Position numbers and translations under genes: made by a program
Shown: positions 45,201 to 53,243 of the stretch, piece by piece
How the letters are laid out: every line of letters starts with the position of its first letter
How positions within the stretch are numbered: the stretch's first letter is position 1
Source: Bicyclus anynana
Lineage: Eukaryota > Arthropoda > Insecta > Lepidoptera > Nymphalidae
Assembly (NCBI RefSeq): GCF_947172395.1
Contig: NC_069099.1
Coordinates: 15,753,740 to 15,817,739, forward strand
Direction: 5' to 3'
DNA: 64,000 nt
The notes under the pieces: generated by a model
Databases searched by the model: none
Told to the model about the DNA's origin: nothing
The model's input: the letters and a program-made list of their open reading frames with translations, nothing else

Positions 45201-47943
45201 TTCACGCAGAGCCGCATCCTCAAGGCGCGCCTCGACTACCTGCGCGACCAGTTCCAGGTGCTGGCACCGCGACCACCGCCTGGGGCGCGCCGTGCTCATG
45301 TTCGGCATCCCCTACGTGTTCACGCAGAGCCGCATCCTCAAGGCGCGCCTCGACTACCTGCGCGACCAGTTCCAGGTGCTGGCACCGCGACCACCGCCTG
45401 GGGCGCGCCGTGCTCATGTTCGGCATCCCCTACGTGTTCACGCAGAGCCGCATCCTCAAGGCGCGCCTCGACTACCTGCGCGACCAGTTCCAGGTGCTGG
45501 CACCGCGACCACCGCCTGGGGCGCGCCGTGCTCATGTTCGGCATCCCCTACGTGTTCACGCAGAGCCGCATCCTCAAGGCGCGCCTCGACTACCTGCGCG
45601 ACCAGTTCCAGGTGCTGGCACCGCGACCACCGCCTGGGGCGCGCCGTGCTCATGTTCGGCATCCCCTACGTGTTCGACCCCCTCTTCGACCGCCTGGTGA
45701 AACGTGTTTGGATAGAAGCTGCTGTTTTTTTTTATTCTTGACAAATCAGCCCTTGACTACAATCTCACCTGATGGTAAGTGATGATGCAGTCTAAGATAG
45801 ATGCGGGCTAACTTGCTAAAATCTCAATCTGCCCAACTGGGGATCGAACCCAAGACCTCCGTTTTGTAAATCCACCGCGCATACCACTGCGCCACGGAGG
45901 CCGTCAAAACTGTGCTGTTTAACTTGATTAGCGTACCGGTACGATTCCGCGTGGAAACCGTTTGGGTGTGGGTAGAATAAACGTGAACCTCATACAAGTA
46001 AGCACGCCACCATGTTAGACTGCTTCATTATATAACTTGTACCAAGTTATAACAAGTGAAATCCCAATCAAGAGCTAATTTTTCATTGAATAAAAAAAGT
46101 ATATACTTTCAGATCCGCGAAAATGATTTCCTGACGTTCGACGCGATGCGGCACGCGGCGCAGTGTGTGGGCCGCGCGCTACGGTAAATATTACTCTATT
46201 TATTTGAGTATTATCTTTTACTTTTAATATTTCTATTTTTTGATGAAAAACTTCTTTACGCATTGCTTGACTTGATCACTTGGTAAATGCGTAACGTGTA
46301 ATCGGGCGATGCGTGCTGCCATCTACAGGCATATTGAAACTGTGTTTGTTGTTTTAAAACACCACTAGATGGCGTTCCTAAAGAACTTTGAAACAATCCC
46401 CTTGTACACTTCCAGAGCTTGTTGCGATGTAGTTATGCCTGCGGCTCATAGATGGGTCTTTTTCACAAATTTCACTTAAATTGTGTGGTTTGAAGAGTAT
46501 ATACTATAAGACAGTGATGCATTTACTTAAGCCATTATAGTCATGAAGATTTAAGAGTATTTTCGGACAGTCCTTTCTCGTGCTTCTTTTGGGAACAGCT
46601 TTAATTAAAACGTCACTGTATTGGCACCACCTTCAAATTGATCAGAAGGTAGCACATACAATATTATTTTGTATATTATTTGGATACATTAATGTGATTT
46701 TGAAGTCGGTTGTTTTTTTATTAATTTTTTTTATATTTATTTCATTTAGTTCTTCTTGTGAAGAACATTAATCTTCAAACAATTTTTATTATTTCTAAGA
46801 TCTTTGCTTGTGACTCCTGCAGTGGCAAGACCGACTACGGCATAATGGTGTTCGCGGACAAGCGCTTCAGCCGCGCGGACAAGCGCAGCAAGCTGCCGCG
46901 CTGGATACAGGAGCACCTGCGCGACTCGCTCTGCAACCTCAGCACTGAGGAGGCGGTGCAGGTGACTAAATGAAATTAAATACCGACTTTATGATATTAC
47001 TATAAGATAATATATCACTTGTCTCAAACGGTGAAGGTTAAACATCGTGAGGAAACCTGCATAACTGAGAATTTTCTAATTATCTACGTACTGAAGCCAC
47101 ACCCACCCACTTAAAAAAAACAAACGTCACGCGTCTCCTTGATAACCGCATATATAAACTTTTTTCTTAATTTGTATAAAATTTAACTGCTATAACAATT
47201 GCATAAATTAATATAATAACCAATAAAAAATGCTCCATCTTATTTTTTTTAGTTTTCGCGAACAGTTTTTAAAATATTTAAAAACATAAGACGCCATTTT
47301 TCTTGAATAGTATTGAAAATTACTGATGCGACGGTTCGTGTCGCACTGACTCGAGAATGTATTACTTTTTGAATTTTGTATTTGAAGCGGCTACGACACC
47401 GTCGTGTTCCGTATGCTCCATCTCTATATTATTGATTAATCTGTGTCTTAGATTAGTCCAAATAATAAATAAATAACTAGGGTATTGAAACACATATAAC
47501 TTTACTTAAAGGTAGCCACACCATGCATAAAATGTAAAATTTAAAAATTAATTTACATAAATTTACACAAATTAAAAACAGAGAAAGAGAAAAGGCAAAA
47601 GTAAAATAGCCAAACAAAACTAAGAATTAGATAAAACATGGGTTACACAACCAATGACACATGAAAGGCGGATTAATAAACAGAACTCTTTTTAATAGTA
47701 TTAATTAATTTGGACTTAAACTTATACATCTTATCACAAAATATGTCAATGGTATAATCTTTTTTAGTTAGTTATAAAATTGTTATGCTTTATCAATCTC
47801 CCCAGATAAGCAAGCGCTGGCTCCGGCAGATGGCGCAGCCGTTCACGCGCGAGGACCAGCTCGGCGTGTCGCTGCTCACGCTGGCGCAGCTGCAGTCGCA
47901 GGAGCAGCAGGACAAGATCGAGCAGCAGGTCATACAGAAGTGA
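30276..47943 (+). CDS. Xpd: TFIIH helicase subunit XPD / ERCC2 (5'-3' DNA helicase)
   Basis: Coding exons: 30276-30280, 30361-30460, 31570-31667, 32135-32291, 33655-33757, 35001-35131, 35531-35751, 36528-36661, 39603-39719, 40983-41223, 42589-42656, 42975-43078, 43481-43579, 44333-44420, 44859-44950, 45081-45257, 46113-46183, 46823-46961, 47806-47943. They total 760 aa, the same as human XPD, and key residues fall at the human positions: Walker A MPSGTGKT (Lys48), the four Fe-S cysteines 116, 134, 155 and 190, and DEAH at 234-237. Later blocks include SGTLSPLD, ETREDVAVIRNYG, SEGVDF, QCVGRALRGKTDYG and the C-terminal REDQLGVSLLTLAQL. XPD opens DNA in nucleotide-excision repair and anchors the CAK kinase to TFIIH. 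The first coding exon holds only ATGAA. Exon 16 (45081-45257) is followed by a 118-bp tandem array, and exon 8 by a partial copy. Confidence 0.97.
30484..30658. mobile_element. hAT-like MITE, CAGNGCCGGACCG family, short copy
   Basis: 175 bp with inverted ends CAGCGCCGGACCG / CGGTCCGGCCCTG and a perfect 8-bp target duplication TTCATACT (30476-30483 and 30659-30666). It begins 23 nt after the donor of XPD exon 2. A longer relative is at 37254-39417. Confidence 0.85.
31126..31430 (-). mobile_element. SINE family A copy
   Basis: Minus orientation in XPD intron 2, with T-rich start, body and a degenerate B-box (GGGATCAAACCC) next to the tRNA-like head. Confidence 0.7.
31725..32112 (-). repeat. 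TATAATATTAG-tailed repeat, long copy
   Basis: It starts ACTAATATTATAAAGGTGAA and ends near TTGCGATCATCTGCTAGTTA. The middle has two successive copies of the CCAAATTTCAGCC-type block (inverted). It lies in XPD intron 3. Confidence 0.55.
32389..32610 (+). mobile_element. SINE family A, 5'-truncated
   Basis: Plus orientation from GGGCTGGTGGTAGGCTTCGG to a poly-A end. It has no tRNA head. XPD intron 4. Confidence 0.7.
33317..33621. mobile_element. hAT-like MITE copy 2 (same family as 2824-3135)
   Basis: 305 bp, inverted ends CTCAGACCAATTAT / ATAATTGGTCTGAG, 8-bp target duplication GTTTAGAT (33309-33316 and 33622-33629). Reverse orientation relative to copy 1. It ends 33 nt upstream of XPD exon 5 (33655). 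Confidence 0.9.
33800..33990 (-). mobile_element. LINE 3' fragment, family 1, internally deleted
   Basis: It carries GACATAGGCCTTTT, CTCGCTTGATGTCGTCAGTC and GAGCTATGTCGGTGAC in the same order as the longer copy at 34577-34935. Confidence 0.6.
34437..34585 (+). mobile_element. SINE family B fragment
   Basis: tRNA-like head GAGCCGTGGTAGCTCAGTGG with a B-box AGTTCGAATCC, then AATATCACGTGTCTGAAAT. XPD intron 5. Confidence 0.65.
34577..34935 (-). mobile_element. LINE reverse-transcriptase C-terminus fragment, family 1
   Basis: The minus-strand frame (34576-34899) reads MERAMLGVSLRDRIRNEEIR, then a VAKLKWQWAGY region and SVGRPPTSWTDDIKRV. This is the end of a non-LTR retroelement ORF2 that is widespread in Lepidoptera (recognised from memory). 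The upstream RT and endonuclease are absent. Confidence 0.75.
35772..36093 (+). mobile_element. SINE family A, full-length reference copy
   Basis: It starts with a Pol III A-box region (CGTGGCGCAGTGGTATGCGC), then the B-box GGTTCGATCCCCGGC, the family body (GCTTCGGCCGTGGCTAGT, ATCAGGTGAGATTGTAGTC) and an A-rich tail. It begins 21 nt after the donor of XPD exon 7. Confidence 0.85.
36674..36748 (+). repeat. Partial duplicate of XPD exon 8 with its acceptor
   Basis: Only 12 nt past the donor of exon 8, the stretch repeats TTGCAG and then the first ~67 nt of exon 8 (AGACGACGCGGAGCGGCTCA and so on) with several substitutions, stopping at GGGAAG. It has an acceptor-like TTGCAG|G but no donor. Confidence 0.9.
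36770..36952 (-). mobile_element. SINE family C copy
   Basis: Minus orientation: tRNA-like head GCCTCAATAGCTCAACGGTA and B-box GGTTCGATCCC (minus strand). XPD intron 8. Confidence 0.7.
37335..38807 (+). mobile_element. Decayed mariner (Tc1/mariner) transposon
   Basis: About 1.47 kb. Imperfect inverted ends share AAGTTCGTAGCCTAA. The frame 37925-38134 encodes the N-terminal DNA-binding part (GYSDRPSTSTSDEKIQ). Downstream, frame-shifted pieces recall the catalytic region (LFHQDN around 38458, then a LPYPPYS-like block around 38540). Many stops and shifts make it inactive. Confidence 0.75.
38861..39236. repeat. 141-bp GC-rich tandem repeat, about 2.7 units
   Basis: Units start at about 38861, 39002 and 39144 with the phrase TCACGTAGCGCCCGGGTAC. 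The third unit is shortened and diverged. It lies inside the hAT-like element. Confidence 0.85.
40590..40945. other. CpG-dense patch with nested inverted repeats
   Basis: Within AT-rich XPD intron 9. CGCG recurs many times. GTTGCGTCCAG (40627-40637) faces CTGGACGCAAC (about 40726-40736), and CTCGACTCGCGCG faces CGCGCGAGTCGAG around 40755-40795. GAATTC occurs several times. No convincing frame. Confidence 0.6.
41250..41403 (-). mobile_element. SINE family C copy, partly deleted
   Basis: It shares GTCGGGAAAGACTGTG and GACAATAGACCAACGGGGCG with the copy at 36770-36952. It lacks the B-box segment. XPD intron 10. Confidence 0.65.
41787..41938 (+). repeat. GCGCCATCTA family copy
   Basis: Matches 9467-9610 through GGGATTGTTTCAAAGTTCTC and CACCATCTACTGGTAGTTTA. 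Confidence 0.6.
42175..42480 (-). mobile_element. LINE 3' fragment, family 1, strongly decayed
   Basis: Order of motifs as in 34577-34935 (GCCATTCCAGCAC, CGACGTCCAT, CGACTCCTTGAGCTAAAG, GGATCCGAAG). XPD intron 10. Confidence 0.5.
43153..43298. mobile_element. MITE with CTTTCTACAAACGCT ends, copy 2
   Basis: About 146 bp. Inverted ends TTTCTACAAACGCTTCGA and AGCGTTAGCGTTTGTAGAAA. Same family as 21087-21206. XPD intron 12. Confidence 0.7.
45164..45676 (+). repeat. 118-bp tandem array from XPD exon 16
   Basis: Units start at 45164, 45282, 45400, 45518 and 45636 (four complete plus 41 bp). Each holds the last 94 nt of exon 16 (LGRAVLMFGIPYVFTQSR... to DQFQ), the donor GTGCTG and 24 intronic nt. 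The junction sits in the short homology CGACCACC(A/G)CCTGGGG. I see no differences between full units. There is no stop in the exon-16 frame through the array. Using the fourth donor (45612) instead of the first (45258) adds 354 nt, exactly 118 codons. Confidence 0.95.
45724..45905 (-). mobile_element. SINE family A copy, internally deleted
   Basis: Minus orientation; body end, then directly the B-box side (GGGATCGAACCC) and tRNA-like head (ACCACTGCGCCACGGAGGCC). It begins about 48 nt after the XPD exon 16 array. Confidence 0.75.
46305..46465 (-). repeat. GCGCCATCTA family copy, inverted
   Basis: It shares ACTTTGAAACAATCCC and TGCTGCCATCTACA (inverse) with 9467-9610. XPD intron 17. Confidence 0.6.
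47011..47100 (+). mobile_element. SINE family B 3' fragment
   Basis: Only the segment TCACTTGTCTCAAACGGTGA to GAGGAAACCTGCATAACTGA remains. XPD intron 18. Confidence 0.5.
47140..47450 (-). repeat. Dispersed repeat, inverse of 26880-27240
   Basis: It shares CATAAGACGCCATTTTTCTT and AGCGGCTACGACACCGTCG (inverse). XPD intron 18. Confidence 0.6.
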
Positions 47944-48289
47944 ACCTTATGCACAGCTGCTTACGGTGGAAACTTCGGTGAATGATGTTGGGAGTTGATG
48001 AGTAAATACAAATTAAAGTGAACCTTATGTATAACTGTTTAAGGTGGAAACTTCCGTGAATGATGTTGGGAGTTGATAAATAAATACAAATTAAAGTGAA
48101 CCTTATTTATAACTATTTAAGGTGGAAACTTCGGTGAATTATGTTAGGAGTTGGTGAATAAATACTAATTGATTTGAACCTTATGCATAACTACTTAAGG
48201 TGGAAACTTCGGTGAATGATGTTGTGAGTTGATGAGTAAATACAAATTGAAGTGAACCTTATGCTGGAGACTTTACGGTGGAAAATTGG
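47941..48289 (+). repeat. 78-bp tandem repeat starting on the XPD stop codon
   Basis: Units start at 47941, 48019, 48097 and 48175, with a shortened unit at 48253 and a stray one near 48817. Each begins TGAACCTTATG, so the first TGA is the stop codon of XPD. Units differ by several substitutions. Variation makes or breaks AATAAA: present at 48079-48084 and 48157-48162, absent in the other units. Confidence 0.92.
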
Positions 48290-48366
48290 ATGTTTGGGAT
48301 ATTGTGGATTGTGGAAAAGTAATTCAAATGTATTATCAAACTGAGTTGCGGAGTCACAATATCAAT

Positions 48367-48745
48367 ATACTAGCGGACGCCCGCGACTTCGTCCGTGTGG
48401 AATTTAGTTTTTCAGAAATCCCACGGGAACCATGGATTTTTCCGGGATAAAAAGCAGCCTATGTGTTAATCCAGGCTATAATATATCTTAATACCAAATT
48501 TCAACTAATTCAGTTCAGTAGTCGTGGCGTGAAAGAGTAACAAACATTCATATTATCAAAATCATCAGTTTTCGCAAATCTCGGGAAACCATGGATTTTT
48601 TCGGGATAAAAAAGCCTATGTGTCAGTCCAGAGTAAAATCTATTTCCATTCCAAATTTCAGCCAAATCGCTTCAGTAGTAGCGGCGTTAAAGAGTAACAA
48701 ACAACCATACAAACTTTCGCGTTTATAATATTAGTAGGAAGTAGG
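48367..48745 (+). repeat. TATAATATTAG-tailed repeat, long copy
   Basis: It starts CTAGCGGACGCCCGCGAC, has two successive GGGAACCATGGATTTTTCCG-type blocks, and ends TTTATAATATTAGTAGG. Confidence 0.65.
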
Positions 48746-48999
48746 ATAGATCGGCAAAGAGATAAAAATGTTATACATGGGTACACAGTTAGAAGAGTTG
48801 ATGCTGGTCATAAAGAAGTGAACCTTACGCTGAAGAATTTACGGTGTAAAATTCAATGAATAAAATTGGATTTGTTATATATAACAGAAAACGCGAAACT
48901 GAGTTGATAGGTATATGCAAACAGGTATAGTCGGATGCTAACTTCATGATGTCTCCAAAATAAAGTGACCGCGCAGGTCAAACAAAAATCGAGACGCGT

Positions 49000-49135
49000 A
49001 AGGCCGCTTCGGATGGCTGGGAAACGAGCGCTGATTAATGCCCTGCCGCCGCGCCGCTACGTAACCGTTGATACCTAAAATATTGTACTGCGCAGTTTGA
49101 CGTATGATGTTCGGAAACATCTTAGATTGCATCTG
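49000..49135. repeat. Dispersed repeat shared with 29095-29190 (inverted)
   Basis: ATGCCCTGCCGCCGCGCCGC and GTAACCG...GATAC are shared in inverse orientation with the copy upstream of XPD. Confidence 0.55.
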
Positions 49136-50264
49136 ACTATAGATATACAAAGATAAATGATAGATACCCTATAGCGTGCAAAACGCTGCCTTACAAATTA
49201 ATACAAAACTTAAGCGATTACTATATTCTAAAATGTGTTTTAATTTTGATGACGTTATTTAAGTACGTTTGACGTTTGTAATTATTAAGTTATGTTTAAT
49301 TACACAATAAGTTATGTTAAGTATTTTTGTAAATAAACTTTTGATATAAAGTAATGGGATTTTTCATTTAGTGTATTATGTATGTAGAGTGGGTATGTAA
49401 CGACTAGACCTTTAATTTTAGCTGAAAAAAAACCGTACATAATTTTTTTTTAATCTGCTCCCAACCCCTTAAAGGAGGGGATGAAAATTTATGTGGGACT
49501 TTTCGCAGTTTTCAAGGTATGAAGCTAAAAATAGATACACAGAGGTCGGGTAGGGTATGGGTAGGGTTGGTGTAGGGAAAGGTAGCGAAGAAGCGCACAT
49601 TAGTCAAAGCGAAGCTTGACCGGGTCCACTAGTATATTATATATTAAAAACACATATATTTATTAAAATTGTACTAGTTAGTTATCATAACAACCTATGC
49701 TTACTTTAAACAGAATGTTATGGGTGTATACTTATGTGAATTGTCTAAATATATTTATTTACCTTTTAATTGATCAATTATAAAACCAAATTATTTTTGA
49801 TATTTTAAAAGGGATCTCTTCGATTGGGACTAAAATTTTTTAAAATAAAACATTAAGAACTTAATAAACATCTTTTTATTTCACACTTTTTTTAAAAATC
49901 ACAAACAAACATGTTTTAGTTGCCTCGCTTCAACCAAGCGTCTGCTTATTATTGGGGCTTCATATATTTAACTATAACATTAATCGCATGGTTCCGCAGA
50001 CTTACATAGTAGCCATGTCCCTATCTTAACTTTAACTTTACATTCATGAAACGTGTGTATGTAATTCAGTTCTATCGTTTTTTTCATGGGTATTAAAGAT
50101 AGTATTTCAAGGAAAGATCACTAGAACGAAAATTTTAAAAATGTAGCATTATCGAAAAGTAAAACTGACTATTATACGAAAAAATATCATCAACACATCA
50201 ATCATAAGCTAAAAACTCAAAACTGTTTCGAGTTTCAATACTAAGGACCTTTTCATAAAAGGGA

Positions 50265-50580
50265 TAGCACGGTATATCCCCGTATAAAAGTATATGGAGA
50301 TAATAATACAATATAATAAGAATCTGGTTAAATAATTGGCCTAATATGTTTCTTGAAAAAAAAATCTTATTTTTATCATTCTTCTAGGGAAAAATGTTCG
50401 CCGGTGTACCAAAGCGGTGTAAACATTTGAAGCTGAAATATTTTTTTCTTTTACCAACAAACAGACCAATCTTGAGTCTTAAAAAAATATCTTTATCTTG
50501 TCTCCGTTGTGAATAAATTGTAGTTTAAAGATGAATTACAATTATCAAGATTTTTTTTAGATGTAAGTAAATTGCTGGTT
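50265..50580. repeat. Dispersed repeat shared with 22285-22640
   Basis: The same order of blocks (TATATCCCCGTATAAAAGTA, GTTAAATAATTGGCCTAATA, GTTCGCCGGTGTACCAAAGC). Confidence 0.55.
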
Positions 50581-50965
50581 GGTTAGTATATACCAGGGCC
50601 GGGGATGGTAATTCCCTTTTGTCCTTGAAAAATGAACCAAGATCATAAAAACTAGTTCACCAGAGATTATAAAAACGATAGAACTGGCACTTACATTAAA
50701 CACGTAGATTTTTTAATGGGAATCTTGGCATGGCTTTGAACACTTCATGTTTAACTAACCATACTATGTTTAACTACAAAACAAACTATAATAAATAAAA
50801 ATACCTACATAATATAGGAAACTAAGTTGTCACAAAATATTATCAAATAAATCAATATAATTGTTGAAAGTCGGAATCAACTCGAGTCACCTGTTAGTTT
50901 TCATCGAAAACACTGCCTTTAAAATATAACAAAACAAATGTATAGTGGAATATTCCGCTTTCAAT

Positions 50966-51000
<35 letters not shown>

Positions 51001-51122
51001 ATCTCTATCTTTCAATAATATCGATAGTAATTTTTATTTAACAACTTTGTCATATCACACAACAGGTATTTTACAGAACTTTAAATTCATCATATATATG
51101 TCTCATGCAAAAAATACAACCT

Positions 51123-51574
51123 AGACGGAGAGCCGGTGATCTCCGGACCTTCATCGTTTTATAAAATATGAAAGTATATTAGCTTATGATCTTACTTTTA
51201 GTAGGTACGGTAGCCAATCATGTAGTTTGGACAGTGGTAGCTTCGAGAGGTAGTATGTTTTAAGGATCCAGATGATCCAGAGCCGTTGAGGGCTCAACCG
51301 TGTAAGTATAAAGGTTTTTTTTATATTTTTATCACCATGATATGAGAAATGGTATCCCCATTAGCCAGACACTTGGTTTCATGGCAACTCTTCAAAACAC
51401 TATTTAATTTGAAACTTCAAGGGTCTCTAGCGAAAATTACGTATAATATGAAGCCAAGTGTCTGGCGAATGGGGATATAATTTATCTTAATATGCCGATA
51501 AAGAAATAAAAAAATTATACTTAGCTCTAGCTTTTATAAAATGATGAAGGTCTGGGGTTACCGGCTCTTAGTCT
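51123..51574. mobile_element. MITE pair, one nested in the other
   Basis: Outer inverted ends AGACGGAGAGCCGG...ACCTTCATC and their inverse (51535-51574). Inside, a 125-bp hairpin element 51353-51477 has about 30-bp arms beginning TATCCCCATTAGCCAGACAC. Confidence 0.65.
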
Positions 51575-52230
51575 AACTTTTAAAATCTATAATTATAAAA
51601 ATTCATTTTATATATATTTTAATCAGCGAACGAAACGTAACTAGACCGTATATTATAGAGATAAATATTTACTAGTCATAACTTTTTATACAAATAAATC
51701 AGTAGTCAAATCAGAGGCGTGCACACATGTTCTGATCAGGGTAAGGCAAACCGCATGACCTCATGTGCTAGGTGCATGATTCTTTACTCAATCTGCAAAC
51801 TGCAATCTCATCTGTGTCAAGAGACCAAGCGACCAATAACTCTTTTTTGCGATGGGACAAATATTTTATAATATTAGTATGGATTAATTTTTAATTATTA
51901 TTTATTTAAAATATAGATTTTTTTTCTAGGTTTAATTTATTTTAGTTTAATTTATGTGAACATTGCTATATGTATTTTGTAAATAAATTATTATCGGTAG
52001 TAGATTGGTAGCTTTAGTAAAAGTTATGCAAATAATACATATATATGTACCTAGACAAAACAAAATCTCCTTTTTTAAAGTAGGTAAGGATTAAACTGTA
52101 ATTAAAATAGGTAAAAATCAGTAAAAGTTAAATAGGCCAATGGAAGTGTGTTGGAAGCAAGTGGGTTAGTAAAAATACAACTTTTAATAAATATTTTATG
52201 TATCTAGATTGCCCACGAATATTCACTCAA

Positions 52231-52429
52231 GTAGGACAAAGAATGCATGCCACTGAACTTCGGCCGCTCAGGAATTGCGTTTCTGATTGGTCGTGATCGA
52301 TGTAACTTCGAACTGGCGTTCAAGGTTATGCCAACTGTTTGTCTTTGTAGTTGTACAGGATCACGACCCGTTTGATGTTTAACGCAATCTCTGAGCGGCC
52401 GGATATTAATTGCCTACGTTTGTCTTACA
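52231..52429. mobile_element. MITE with CGGCCGCTCAG inverted ends
   Basis: TCGGCCGCTCAGGAATTGCG (52260-52279) faces its inverse ending near 52401. The outer arms extend with divergence to about 52231 and 52429. Confidence 0.55.
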
Positions 52430-53243
52430 TATCGCTATATCTTCTTCTTATCGTTCTATCGTGATAAAAGAGAGGGATATTTGGATGCCGCTATTGGTCG
52501 ACGATGTTCTTCTCTCGTAACAAAATATAATATTGCTCTACTATTAAAATACAGGTCTACTAAGATTAGTTACTAGATGACATTCTCATTGCGTATATAA
52601 AGCCAAGTATCGAGTTTATGTCCTTATAAGTAAATTAAAATACTGTTTAAAATTAAAACTCATTATGAAATTTTTGAAGAGAATTATTTCATTAAGTATA
52701 TTTATATTATTATATTATATTTATATTAACCATGTACTCAGGAGACAATATAGAGCACAAGTGTGTGCGCAAGCACAGGTGCACTCTCATAGTCTGAAGG
52801 AATACCGACATGACCGGTGAAAGATCAGGCGCAGGACTGCCTAACTTACCAACTCCAGGCCACTATTGAGGTTATTATTGTGAGAAAATTTCCAATAACG
52901 TATTTTTTTTTGTTGGCCTGATCCGGCTTTCGAGCCCTGGACCTCATTCTCATTGTCAGTAGCTGAACCAACTAGCCACGGGACCAATGAGGTAGTTAAA
53001 AAAAAAGATATACTATTTAGACTAAGTCTAAAATAAAAATATATAGTTGAATGGCGGCCGAGACGAAAATATCGTTGTCTCTATCATCCAACCGCATCGA
53101 AAAGAAGAGCAATATTTTCGGTTCCATCGCTATTGGTCAACAAACTACACGACATATCTCGTGGGTCGCATGTTATGCCTACAATGTCGACAATACGCTT
53201 CTCGTCACACGATGTATACGCCCACAGCTATATCGAAGTACCA

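Larger units (their letters stand above)
47944..53243. other. Tail-to-tail spacer between XPD and YTHDC2
   Basis: No further exon seen. It contains the XPD 3' repeats, TATAATATTAG-type repeats (48367-48745), G-rich and dispersed repeats, a TCA microsatellite at about 50967-51000, and three inverted-repeat elements (51123-51574, 51353-51477 and about 52231-52429). The 3' UTR of YTHDC2 must extend into its right end; no clear minus-strand AATAAA was fixed. Confidence 0.55.

Noticed and set aside
45063..45782. Separate 239-aa protein over the XPD array
   Set aside because: It is exon 16 read through tandem copies in shifting frames. Only the 45081-45257 part matches XPD without the array.
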